Shown here: in pieces, positions 1 to 8,725 of the stretch
Layout of the letters: every line of letters begins with the position of its first letter
Numbering within the stretch: the stretch's first letter is position 1
DNA from: Paenibacillus sp. G2S3
GTDB lineage: Bacteria > Bacillota > Bacilli > Paenibacillales > Paenibacillaceae
Direction of reading: 5' to 3'
Assembly: GCF_030123105.1 (NCBI RefSeq)
Contig: NZ_CP126095.1
Location: 310,001 to 374,000 of the forward strand
DNA length: 64,000 nt
Position numbers and translations under genes: made by a program
Notes under the pieces: model-generated
The model's input: only the letters and a program-made list of their open reading frames with translations
The model's database searches: none
What the model was told of the DNA's origin: nothing

Positions 1-1
1 T

Positions 2-433
2 TTTGGTAAAGTGATCGAAGCGCAAATTCTGATCGCGCTGTTCAATACATGCTTTACGGTGATTGGGCTCTGGATCTTAGGTTTTCCGTATCTATTCGCC
101 TTATCGATTATGATCTTCCTGCTTAGTTTGATTCCAGTTGTAGGTTTTGTGATCTCCTTAATACCACTTTGTATTATTGGTTACAATATTGGTGGCATAC
201 CAATGACGATATATGTATTGGTTATGATCGCCATACTACATTTTGTCGAGGGTTACTTCTTAAATCCAAAACTAATGTCATCCAAAATGAACCTGCCTAT
301 GTTCTACACCTTTATCGTACTTCTTTTCTCTGAGCACTATATGGGTGTATGGGGTCTAATTCTCGGTATTCCAATTTTTGTATTCTTCCTGGATATTCTG
401 GAGATCAATAGAGATAACAAGATAGAGACTTAG
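2..433 (+). CDS. AI-2E family transporter, C-terminal part (gene cut by window start)
   Basis: The reading frame is open from base 2 with no stop upstream, so the gene begins outside the window and the GTG at 11 is an internal codon. What remains is about 143 residues with four strongly hydrophobic segments. The spacing and motifs (a Phe-Leu-Leu-Ser-Leu-Ile-Pro stretch, then a Val-Glu-Gly-Tyr-Phe-Leu-Asn-Pro stretch) match the C-terminal half of the AI-2E/PerM/YdbI family of multi-pass permeases. Family members export autoinducer or ions or are uncharacterised, so the substrate is open. A strong terminator follows at 463-509. Confidence 0.8.
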   Translation, partial: FGKVIEAQILIALFNTCFTVIGLWILGFPYLFALSIMIFLLSLIPVVGFVISLIPLCIIGYNIGGIPMTIYVLVMIAILHFVEGYFLNPKLMSSKMNLPMFYTFIVLLFSEHYMGVWGLILGIPIFVFFLDILEINRDNKIET

Positions 434-462
434 GAGTTCGGTTAAATAGCTTTGAATATACG

Positions 463-516
463 AAGAGGGTGATCCGATAGCCATTCAATGGCTATCGGAT
501 CACCCTCTTTATTTTG
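463..516 (+). terminator. Rho-independent terminator after the AI-2E family gene
   Basis: A perfect 21-bp inverted repeat (463-483 with 489-509) has a 5-nt loop, followed by a T-rich tract. It ends the plus-strand gene. The T-run is on the plus side, so termination of the facing minus-strand gene here is less certain. Confidence 0.9.
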
Positions 517-555
517 GCGCGGAGAAATGTTGTACGGCCAATGTATGTATCTTTC

Positions 556-945
556 TTAGCCGAAAGAAGTGAGAACACTCTCCGTAACGATGTCCCTCAG
601 CTCCGCTTTGTGTGCTGTATATTGCTCGGCTGTAATACTTCCAGAAGCTAGTCGTGAATCTAGCTGTTCCGTTAGCTGGGTTACCTGTAGATCGATCACA
701 TCTTCAATATCTGTGTTTTGTTCTGATGCAATATCTTGAAGTGACTTCCCGTCATATAAGGCATCGTAAAGATCTTCATCTGTAGGTTGGTTAAGGGCTT
801 TCAATAATAATTCGTCTTTATCCGCAGGATTTACGGTAGACCATTGGGCAGGCGAACTTGCGTTAGCGGTAAGGCTACTCCAAGCATTTCCAAAAGACAT
901 TACTATAACTACGGTTCCTACTATAATCACTCTTTTTATATCCAT
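556..945 (-). CDS. Small secreted protein of unknown function
   Basis: A 129-residue protein with an N-terminal signal-peptide-like segment: Lys-Arg near the start, about 15 hydrophobic residues, then an Ala-Asn-Ala-Ser type cleavage region near residue 29. The mature part is acidic and probably helical. It contains a Lys-Ser-Leu-Gln-Asp-Ile-Ala turn reminiscent of helix-turn repeats in Paenibacillus secreted hypotheticals, and a Ser-Gly-Ser-Ile-Thr-Ala-Glu-Gln-Tyr element like those in SHOCT/YckD-type small proteins. An AGAGGA ribosome site precedes the ATG. It stands alone between two plus-strand genes and no function can be assigned. Confidence 0.7.
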   Translation of the reverse strand: MDIKRVIIVGTVVIVMSFGNAWSSLTANASSPAQWSTVNPADKDELLLKALNQPTDEDLYDALYDGKSLQDIASEQNTDIEDVIDLQVTQLTEQLDSRLASGSITAEQYTAHKAELRDIVTESVLTSFG

Positions 946-1201
946 TAGAGTCCTCTTTTCTTGTTATACAAATAACGTTCTATGGGTTTTCGTTGAAAGT
1001 GTGCGTGATGGTTGTGGTTTAACTTACTTCTATTATAACCCGGAAAGCTGAGCTGAAGCTTAAACAATATTTAAGATAACCTAAAGATTTAACACTCAAA
1101 TGATATAGCGATAATATACCCCAAGTATACTTTCCAGATGGTCTAAATTGCATATTTATGCAAAGAGGTCACAATCAAACATATGGGGAGTGTTCGGAGT
1201 T

Positions 1202-4200
1202 TTGAGAATAACAGCCAAAGCTAAACGTTTTCTATCCAGCGTAATTGCAAGTAGTCTGATGTTGGGGATCATGGTTCCAGCAGGATATGCTGAAGAACAG
1301 CAGCTGGATTCAGAGAAGACATCTTCCGAATTAGGGGCACATTTTGATGAACAGGTTGAGCTCAACACGCTTTTAAGTCAACCAACTGTAATGACAGATG
1401 TATATGCGACACCAACCAATCCAGGAGCACTACTGATTACAGAAGTTGTTCCGGATACTAAAAATGTAAAAGGTTCAGATGGAACCTCTGTGGATGGTTA
1501 CGAATTTGTTGAGGTCTACAATAATACGGATGATCCGGTTAACTTTAAGGATTATTATTTCTTTTATAATGACCAAAATACTTGGACACCAAATGGTGAT
1601 GCGGTCATACCGGCGCATGGAAATATTGTCTTCTGGATTATGAACGGCAATAATTTGAGTGTTCCTGCCGAGGATTTCATCAAAAACTTTAATCCTTCAG
1701 CATCTCTGCAGGAAGGTGTAAACCTGTTCCGTATTAACGGTGGCGGTGGTATGGCAAACACTTCTCCGCGCAACTTACAAATTAAAAGTAAAGCAGGAGA
1801 TGCTCTTATTGTCTCTGCTTCTTATGGAAAAGAACAGGTGAAGGAAAATAACGGGATTTTCTATAAGTATTCGCAATCCGATAACTCTACGATGAGTCTC
1901 ATGGCGATTTCGGGAACGGTTGCGGCTACACCAGGAACCGTAGAGCCAGAACAACTTCCTAAGCCAGTGCCTGGAGATAAACAGCCGGTAATTGAACATC
2001 AATCGCAGAGCAATGTTGATCCAGCCGATCTGACTATCAGTGCGAAGATTACGAATCTGGAGATTGGGCCAGATGGAGTATTACCAGTAGTGAAGCTACA
2101 GTATGGCTCCCCTTCTCAAGCAAGAGATACGGTAATCACCATGACATCAAAGGGTGAAGGTGAGTATACGGCGGTAATTCCCGCGGCTGCGTTGGAAGAG
2201 CCAGAGCTGCACTACAGCATCCGCGTAAATAATGTAACAGAGAGCTATTCTGTTCATGTGAACCTGCCTGCATTCGATTCGAATCATGTGCCGCCGCTGT
2301 TAATTACAGAGCTGCTGCCAAATTCGACGAATGTAAAAGGAACGAGCAGCGATGCTTTTGAATTCATTGAGATATATAACAATACTGATGCACCGATTGA
2401 TTTTAAGAACTACAAGATCTATTATCGTTATCCTGATAAAGGTAACGCTTTCGATGTGAAGTGGCCCTCTACGAAAGAGGGTTTTGTGATTCCGGCACAG
2501 CAGTCCGTAGTGTTCTGGGTTATTAATAGTGCTAACAGTACATACACCGCTAGTGATTTTAATGCAGAATTCAACACTAATCTGATGGATGGCACAAATC
2601 TCTTTCTAATCAAAAGCGATGGAATGGCGAACTCTGGCCGCCGGGCAGTCGTAATCAAGAGTAACACGGAGAAGGAAATCTCTTCTGCGTATTATGATGC
2701 TGACCTTACCTATGATGGTGGAGCTAAAGGTGATGACACCAAAGAAAATAAAGCCCTTCTATACAAGTATCCTGTGAATGGGCAGAGTAAAATGCTCAAG
2801 ATTAGCACAGGATCAGCGGTTCCGTCACCAGGGCAGGTAGATGTTGCACTGCTTCCTAACACACCGATCCATGTGGATCCGGATACCGAAAATCCGACGG
2901 TAAATGATCTGACTGCTGTAACGGAGATTGATCAGTCGATGAGTCTGGATTTGAAGGCTTTCGCGGATGACAATAAAGCCGTTACGTCTGTAGAAGTAAG
3001 GGTAGCTTCGGATAAGCAGCCTGATTTTGTCAGCCATAATCTATCCCAAGACTTTAACGATAGCTTGTATCATTATAAATTGTCGTCTGCTGATTTGATT
3101 GGCAGAAATGAAATTCAGTATTACTTCGTCGTTTCCGATGGCACAAATGAGACTGAATCTCCGGTAATGAAAGTGAGAATTACAGGTGGTCCAGATCAAT
3201 CAGCGCTTCGTTTGAATGTGAAGGACGGGCAATTCATTAATGGTTCTATGACGGTAAAAGGAACCTCTGCCACCGCCAAGGCTGACGAAGTGGGCCTGAG
3301 CATCGACAATAAGGTACTGGGAAATAACGAGGCATATGCCGCGCTTGAGAATGATGCTTACTTTGTATTTGAAGCGAAGAATGTAGATTATTATTTTAAA
3401 AATGGTATCACAATGGGACCAGAAGAATTAGGGGATGCGAGTATTCTATACACCTTTATGGACCCGATTACTACGTATACGACCTTGACCTTCCCGATCT
3501 CCTCTGCCGCATTACAAGTGGGCACGGATAATGTGATCTACATTCGGGCGGGCTCTAAATCATCGCCTTTTGACCCTCGTCCCGAGGAGAATAAAGATGA
3601 TTTTGAAGTAAAAAATGTGCGTCTATTACTTGCAGACGGTACTGAAGTTTGGGACCCTGCTTATGCAGAACGTGATAAAGAAATTAAGATGGGGGACAGC
3701 GCAGGTAAGCATGAATCCATCGGCTTCCGGTTCGATCTGAAATCTGATTTGTTCCGTTCGAAGGCTTATAACTGGAATACTACAGAAGTAGCGGACGGAG
3801 AACATAAAGTAACAGTGACTGACGGTGGATCAAAGGTATCGTCAAACGTAGTTGTAGACAACACGCCACCATCCATTAAAGCATCGATTGAAGATGGGAA
3901 AACTTATCGTGGTAATTTCGTAATTACTGCTGAGATCAAGGATACTTACGCAGGTGTAGATAAAGTTAGCGTGAAACTGGACGGCAATGTTATTGAACTG
4001 CCGTATGCTACTTCATCCGGAAAGCTGTCCGGTGGAGACCATACGCTTTCTATCACCGCATTGGATAAGATAGGTAATCAGGTGGAAAAGGTAATTACAT
4101 TCTATGTACCGAATGAAAATCCATTTGCACCACTCCTGATCTCACCTCAGAACTGGGAGATTGGCGTGGGTACGAATCCAACTTTGAAGGTTAAGGTTGA

Positions 4201-7093
4201 AGATCCTAACCAGGATAAAATGGATGTTACCTTCTATAGAGGCTTCAAGTACGATGGTAACCATCCAGAACAAGGATTTACTGGATTTAAGAACGCATCC
4301 GATACAGAACCGCCGAAGCAATCCGTTCCTGCGGGCGAAGAAGCCCTTAGCAGTGAAGAATACAGCAAAATAAGTGCAGTTGACCGACAGTATTTAATTA
4401 ACGATGCGGTTGAGCAATTCCCATATCAGCGCTATGAAATTAAGCTGGATGAATCGGTGAAGGCTTCAGATCGTGTGGATATTGAATGGAAGGGTAATTC
4501 ACTTCCAGGTCGTAAAGTAAGTCTCTACGCGTGGAGCCCTGCTGAAGAGAAGTGGATACAGCTGGATCATTTGATTGCTGGAACTGAGGATTTTGAACTG
4601 AAATCTACAGTGACTGTTGGAGAATATGCTAATGCAAAGAGTATAGCAGTTATGGTTCAGGATGAAATTGCGTCCGTGGCTAAGACTGCACCTACAGTTA
4701 CGCAGGATACGTATGATTTTTCTTTTGTATGGATGTCTGATACGCAATATTATTCTCAAAGCTACCCTTACATCTATCAGAAAAATGTAAAGTGGATTGC
4801 CGACAATAAGGATAATTTGAACTTGAAATATGTAATTCATACCGGAGATGTAGTGGACAAATCCTATCAGGAATATGAATGGGAAGAAGCCGATCGGGAT
4901 ATGAAGGTACTCGAGGATGCAGGTATTCCATATGGTGTTCTTGCGGGTAACCATGATGTAGGCCATCAAACCGGAGATTATACGAAATTCTGGCAATACT
5001 TTGGGGAATGGAGATTTAAGGACATGCCAACCTTTGGCGGATCCTATGACAACAACCGAGGCCATTATGATTTGGTATCTGCGAACGGAAATGATTTTAT
5101 TATCGTATATATGGGCTGGGGATTGGCAGAAGAAGAAATTGAATGGATGAATGAGATCGTTGCTCGTTATCCAGAGCGTAAAGCGATTCTTTGTCTTCAT
5201 GAATACCTGCTCGTATCTAATAACCGAGCACCGATTGCCGATACGATCTTTGAAAAGGTTGTAAAACCTAACAAGAACGTAATCGCAGCATTGTCCGGTC
5301 ATTATCATGATGCAGAGCTTAAGGTAGATGAGCTGGATGATAATGGAGATGGCGTCGCGGACCGCAGTGTATATCAAATGCTGGCAGACTATCAAGGTGC
5401 AGAAGAGGGTGGACTTGGTTATATCCGTCTGCTTCAGTTTGATGTAGCCAACAACAAGCTTCGTGTGAAGACTTATTCGCCTTACTTGGATGATTATAAT
5501 TATTATGATGAAAATGAATTTCCAGGCAAAGATGAGTTCGTACTAGATCTGGATCTGCAGCCTGTAACCAAACGTGTAGCTACCGATTACATTGGAGTTA
5601 AGGTTTACAGTGATCAGACAATCGCGGCCAATCAGCAAGTAGAGAGCGGTGCGGAGACTCAGGTCACTTGGAGTAAGCTGAATCCGGAAAGCTACTACCA
5701 ATGGTATACAAAGGTCGAGGATGATCACTCCGGGAGTGTGCTTTCAGACATTTGGGGCTTCTATACTGGAAAAGAGGATGTAACACCGACACCGACGCCG
5801 GAGGAAACTCCGAAACCAGAAGTAACACCATCCCCAGAGGTGACACCTACACCAGGAGTGACTCCGGCACCAACACCAGGGGTAACAACTGCGCCTCCAG
5901 TAGTTTCACCGGTACCTACAGTGTCTCCGATTCCTACAGCTACACCTGGGGCGGCAAAAGGAAGCATTGAACTGACCTTGGGAAGTGAAGGCATTTATAC
6001 CGCAGATTCAACAGCGTGGAAGAAGCTGATAGAGGAAGCTACGACAGGGGAGAATATCAAGATTAGCGTAGGCGGAGGAGCTTCGACCCAAAATCAGATT
6101 AAACTTGCACTTGATGCAGCGAGCATCCAACAGGCTGCCGACAAGAAGCTGAATTTGAATATTGTGTCTTCCAACGTTACATTGAGCGTACCGACAAGCT
6201 CTTTACCAGCGATCCCGGCCGGCAGTGACATGCTGCTGCTGAGCGTTGACACAAGTACGCTTGCGTTACAAACCAATGTTGCTGGAATGAGTCCATCCAG
6301 ATCTACCGTGACGCTGAACCTCAGTACCACAGCAGGCGGTAAAGAAACGGCTATCCACCAGCTTAAAGGTGCTGTTACAATCACCTTGTCGCTGACGAAG
6401 GAACAACTCGCTAAGATCAATACAGATTTTGCGGGTGTCTATTATGTAAATGGCAACATCTTGGAGTACTTGGGTGGAGTGTTTAAAGATAATAACGTTA
6501 CCTTTACAACCGATCATTTCTCTTCCTTCGCAGTGCTGGAATACCATAAGCAGTTTAGTGATACCGCTGGTCACTGGGCGGAGTCGTACATCTCCAAGCT
6601 GACGGCTAAGCATGTGATTAAGGGTATCGACGATACGCACTATGGTCCACAAGCAAATGTAACCCGTGCAGATTTTGTTACACTAGCCATTCGTTCACTC
6701 GGATTGGATGAGACAAATGACACTACGGGGAATGGTGCTTTTGCAGATGTATCAAAAGATGCTTATTATGCATCAGCGATAGACAAGGCTGTCCAGCTTG
6801 GACTCATCCAAGGCAGTGATGGCAAGTTCCGTCCTAAAGATGCGATTACCCGCGAAGAAGCGGCTGTTGTCCTGCAGAAAATGATACAATACAAAGCTGG
6901 AGCGCAATCTTCCGTTACTGCTGCTGCAAGCTTTAAGGATATGAGTAGCGTATCAGAGTGGGCGAAGCAAGCGGTAAGTGAATTGAAAGCTAAGGAAATC
7001 CTTGACGGCATGGGCGACAATAACTTCGATCCTCGTGGCAAAGTAACCCGTGCTGAAGTTGCAAAACTGTTATATGGAATAATCAATTTATAA
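1202..7093 (+). CDS. SLH-anchored cell-surface metallophosphatase with two lamin-tail domains
   Basis: Giant exported protein; the frame is open from a TTG at 1148. I prefer the TTG at 1202 (or GTG at 1190), because it gives a normal signal peptide (Lys-Arg, hydrophobic core, Ala-Gly-Tyr-Ala) with a GGGGAG site about 11 nt upstream. Numbering from 1148, two lamin-tail-like domains lie at about 90-200 and 380-500, each opening with Leu-Leu-Ile-Thr-Glu. Ig-like/stalk regions follow. A calcineurin-type phosphoesterase spans about 1190-1450, with Ser-Asp-Thr-Gln, His-Thr-Gly-Asp, Gly-Asn-His-Asp and Gly-His-Tyr-His metal motifs. A Pro/Thr-rich linker (about 1547-1602) and three SLH repeats (about 1802-1981) complete it. 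It probably acts in the cell wall on phosphoesters; the substrate is unknown. Confidence 0.9.
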   Translation: MRITAKAKRFLSSVIASSLMLGIMVPAGYAEEQQLDSEKTSSELGAHFDEQVELNTLLSQPTVMTDVYATPTNPGALLITEVVPDTKNVKGSDGTSVDGYEFVEVYNNTDDPVNFKDYYFFYNDQNTWTPNGDAVIPAHGNIVFWIMNGNNLSVPAEDFIKNFNPSASLQEGVNLFRINGGGGMANTSPRNLQIKSKAGDALIVSASYGKEQVKENNGIFYKYSQSDNSTMSLMAISGTVAATPGTVEPEQLPKPVPGDKQPVIEHQSQSNVDPADLTISAKITNLEIGPDGVLPVVKLQYGSPSQARDTVITMTSKGEGEYTAVIPAAALEEPELHYSIRVNNVTESYSVHVNLPAFDSNHVPPLLITELLPNSTNVKGTSSDAFEFIEIYNNTDAPIDFKNYKIYYRYPDKGNAFDVKWPSTKEGFVIPAQQSVVFWVINSANSTYTASDFNAEFNTNLMDGTNLFLIKSDGMANSGRRAVVIKSNTEKEISSAYYDADLTYDGGAKGDDTKENKALLYKYPVNGQSKMLKISTGSAVPSPGQVDVALLPNTPIHVDPDTENPTVNDLTAVTEIDQSMSLDLKAFADDNKAVTSVEVRVASDKQPDFVSHNLSQDFNDSLYHYKLSSADLIGRNEIQYYFVVSDGTNETESPVMKVRITGGPDQSALRLNVKDGQFINGSMTVKGTSATAKADEVGLSIDNKVLGNNEAYAALENDAYFVFEAKNVDYYFKNGITMGPEELGDASILYTFMDPITTYTTLTFPISSAALQVGTDNVIYIRAGSKSSPFDPRPEENKDDFEVKNVRLLLADGTEVWDPAYAERDKEIKMGDSAGKHESIGFRFDLKSDLFRSKAYNWNTTEVADGEHKVTVTDGGSKVSSNVVVDNTPPSIKASIEDGKTYRGNFVITAEIKDTYAGVDKVSVKLDGNVIELPYATSSGKLSGGDHTLSITALDKIGNQVEKVITFYVPNENPFAPLLISPQNWEIGVGTNPTLKVKVEDPNQDKMDVTFYRGFKYDGNHPEQGFTGFKNASDTEPPKQSVPAGEEALSSEEYSKISAVDRQYLINDAVEQFPYQRYEIKLDESVKASDRVDIEWKGNSLPGRKVSLYAWSPAEEKWIQLDHLIAGTEDFELKSTVTVGEYANAKSIAVMVQDEIASVAKTAPTVTQDTYDFSFVWMSDTQYYSQSYPYIYQKNVKWIADNKDNLNLKYVIHTGDVVDKSYQEYEWEEADRDMKVLEDAGIPYGVLAGNHDVGHQTGDYTKFWQYFGEWRFKDMPTFGGSYDNNRGHYDLVSANGNDFIIVYMGWGLAEEEIEWMNEIVARYPERKAILCLHEYLLVSNNRAPIADTIFEKVVKPNKNVIAALSGHYHDAELKVDELDDNGDGVADRSVYQMLADYQGAEEGGLGYIRLLQFDVANNKLRVKTYSPYLDDYNYYDENEFPGKDEFVLDLDLQPVTKRVATDYIGVKVYSDQTIAANQQVESGAETQVTWSKLNPESYYQWYTKVEDDHSGSVLSDIWGFYTGKEDVTPTPTPEETPKPEVTPSPEVTPTPGVTPAPTPGVTTAPPVVSPVPTVSPIPTATPGAAKGSIELTLGSEGIYTADSTAWKKLIEEATTGENIKISVGGGASTQNQIKLALDAASIQQAADKKLNLNIVSSNVTLSVPTSSLPAIPAGSDMLLLSVDTSTLALQTNVAGMSPSRSTVTLNLSTTAGGKETAIHQLKGAVTITLSLTKEQLAKINTDFAGVYYVNGNILEYLGGVFKDNNVTFTTDHFSSFAVLEYHKQFSDTAGHWAESYISKLTAKHVIKGIDDTHYGPQANVTRADFVTLAIRSLGLDETNDTTGNGAFADVSKDAYYASAIDKAVQLGLIQGSDGKFRPKDAITREEAAVVLQKMIQYKAGAQSSVTAAASFKDMSSVSEWAKQAVSELKAKEILDGMGDNNFDPRGKVTRAEVAKLLYGIINL
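5782..5955 (+). repeat. Pro/Thr-rich degenerate coding repeat (wall-spanning linker)
   Basis: Imperfect short repeats encode Thr-Pro-Thr-Pro, Pro-Glu-Val-Thr-Pro and Pro-Gly-Val-Thr-type units between the phosphatase domain and the SLH anchor. The stretch is a flexible linker and a likely site of length variation between strains. Frames opposite it give spurious Gly/Val-rich open frames. Confidence 0.8.
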
Positions 7094-7110
7094 GAATAGT
7101 ATGGCAAAGG

Positions 7111-7140
7111 CAGGCAGAGGTAACTCTGGCCTGCTTTTTG
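7111..7140 (+). terminator. Terminator after the SLH metallophosphatase gene
   Basis: An imperfect hairpin pairs CAGGCAGAG (7111-7119) with CTCTGGCCTG (7124-7133), with one bulged base, and is followed by TTTTTG. It lies 17 nt after the stop codon. Confidence 0.75.
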
Positions 7141-7231
7141 TCATTTTTTGCACTCTATAATCCTTTTCTTCTAGCAAAGCGGGAAATTCTTACTATTCAT
7201 ATGATTTTTCATATATAATATTTTTGAATAA

Positions 7232-7349
7232 ATTTTTAATAGACATAATCTAGCGGCGGTTCTTAGCGGAGAGGTTCCACCATCTTATTTTGAGAATAGA
7301 ATTGTACTTATAGGGCCCTATGCTACAGGGTTTAAGGATGACTTCCTAA
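7232..7349 (+). pseudogene. Remnant of a CHASE2-domain gene
   Basis: In the frame starting at 7232 (after a stop at 7229) the DNA encodes about 35 residues that look like the end of a CHASE2 sensor domain: a Pro-Pro-Ser-Tyr-Phe approach, then Ile-Val-Leu-Ile-Gly-Pro-Tyr-Ala-Thr-Gly and Asp-Asp-Phe-Leu-Thr-Ala. The family normally continues into a membrane region and a cyclase or kinase, but here the frame runs into a stop at 7388. There is no start codon, signal or ribosome site. I read it as a fossil left by a deletion that joined a CHASE2 gene to the NHL gene that follows. This is recognition by eye. Confidence 0.55.
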
Positions 7350-7361
7350 CAGCCATGGGGA

Positions 7362-8663
7362 TTGACTGCTGTATCTGGCAGCAATGATCTCATTATCGTA
7401 CAGTCCGGAAGCGGTACTATCAGCAAGTGGAGTAATGGTGAGCTGCAGACAGTGGCTGGACAAGGTGCAGAAGGGTATATCGATGGGAAGAGTGCAAAGG
7501 CCTTGTTTAATCATCCGACGTATACCGCTGCTGACAGTAAAGGCATTATCTATATCAGTGATACCGACAATCATGTTATTCGTAAAATAAAGAATGGAGA
7601 AGTGTATACCCTCGCAGGAACGGGAGTAGCTGGCTATAAAGATGGACAACCCAATACCGCGCAGTTTAACGCGCCGGGTGGATTGGCAATAGACAGCAAT
7701 GACAACGTATATGTAGCCGATACTTTGAATCATGTGATTCGCAAAGTTACACCGGAAGGTCTTGTGAGTACTTTTGCGGGTCAGCAGGGCAATAATGGCG
7801 CTTATTTGGATGGCGCAGTAGCTTCGGCCAAGTTCAATGAGCCCGTAGGTCTTGTGTTCGATGAGACCGGTAATCTCTATGTGGCTGATAGTGGGAATCA
7901 GATGATCCGATTGATTAAAGGCAGTAAGGTTGAAACTTTTGCAGGCAAAGCAACGACAGTTGATCCAGTGACTGGATATATGGCTGGAGGGTTCCATAAT
8001 GGAGATCGTCTGACGGCGCTGTTCAATCGTCCTCGTGGACTGGCCTATGCCAATGGAGTGTTACTGATTGCAGATAGTCTGAATCATCGGATTCGAGCCA
8101 TTCAAAAGGATGGGAAAGTCATAACAGTCGCAGGGCAGGGAACCTCGGGGGATCAGGTTGGAGCATTGGATAAAGTGATGTTTAATCAGCCTTCCGGTGT
8201 TGCGCTTGCCTCCGGGAAGTTGTATGTGACGGATACGCTGAATAACAAGCTGAAGGTATTGAATCTCGATTTGCAAGCCCTTAAGCCGCTGCGTAGCGAG
8301 GCTGATCTGCTCGATGCAGTCTCGCTGTTACCAGCGGGTAAGAATATGCAAGTATGGCTGGACGGAGTGCAGGTGAAGTTAAATAGTGCCACTCTACCAC
8401 TTCAGGAGTCCGATAAAATATATTTACCGGTTAGAATGCTATTCAGCTCATGGGGAGCGGACATTCGTTGGGATGCAGCAACCAAAGAGACTGTGATTAA
8501 CAAAGGGAAGTGGACACTCTCCCTAAAGCCAGACGCAAGCCTTAATGTGCAAAACATAAAGGGTACTTTGTATGTGGCAGCCGATTATCTGCCGAACATT
8601 TCATCTTTTATGCAGGTATACGATGAGGACAGTCACGCAATTGTGCTGGAAAGTGGTCAATAA
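7362..8663 (+). CDS. NHL-repeat beta-propeller protein with copper-amine-oxidase-like stalk domain, N-terminally truncated
   Basis: About 433 residues. Five NHL-type blades repeat a Val-Ala-Asp-Thr-Leu-Asn-His-Val-Ile-Arg-Lys core and a Thr-Phe-Ala-Gly-x-Gly core. A copper amine oxidase N-terminal-like (stalk) domain from about residue 325 has Leu-Pro-Val-Arg and Ala-Asp-Ile-Arg-Trp motifs. Family members are usually exported with a signal peptide, which is missing here. The frame is open only from 7350 (stop at 7347) and opens mid-blade with Gln-Pro-Trp-Gly-Leu. The TTG at 7362 has no convincing ribosome site. The upstream sequence belongs to a different gene family, so this is probably a decayed gene, though the remaining frame is intact. 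Confidence 0.7.
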   Translation: MTAVSGSNDLIIVQSGSGTISKWSNGELQTVAGQGAEGYIDGKSAKALFNHPTYTAADSKGIIYISDTDNHVIRKIKNGEVYTLAGTGVAGYKDGQPNTAQFNAPGGLAIDSNDNVYVADTLNHVIRKVTPEGLVSTFAGQQGNNGAYLDGAVASAKFNEPVGLVFDETGNLYVADSGNQMIRLIKGSKVETFAGKATTVDPVTGYMAGGFHNGDRLTALFNRPRGLAYANGVLLIADSLNHRIRAIQKDGKVITVAGQGTSGDQVGALDKVMFNQPSGVALASGKLYVTDTLNNKLKVLNLDLQALKPLRSEADLLDAVSLLPAGKNMQVWLDGVQVKLNSATLPLQESDKIYLPVRMLFSSWGADIRWDAATKETVINKGKWTLSLKPDASLNVQNIKGTLYVAADYLPNISSFMQVYDEDSHAIVLESGQ

Positions 8664-8690
8664 TCATTCAGTATATCCTTTAAATGAGTT

Positions 8691-8725
8691 TAGGCTGTCG
8701 AGAAATTCTCGACAGCCTATTTTTA
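8691..8725 (+). terminator. Terminator between the converging NHL and mntA genes
   Basis: A perfect 13-bp stem (8691-8703 with 8707-8719) has a 3-nt loop, followed by TTTTTA. It sits between two convergent genes and its far edge abuts the mntA stop region, so it may also slow minus-strand transcription. Confidence 0.85.

Noticed and set aside
4499..5395. 298-codon open frame on the minus strand inside the SLH phosphatase gene
   Set aside because: It lies exactly opposite the phosphatase domain, has a codon pattern rich in Ile, Tyr and Arg from reverse reading, and has no family motif. It is a shadow of the plus-strand gene.
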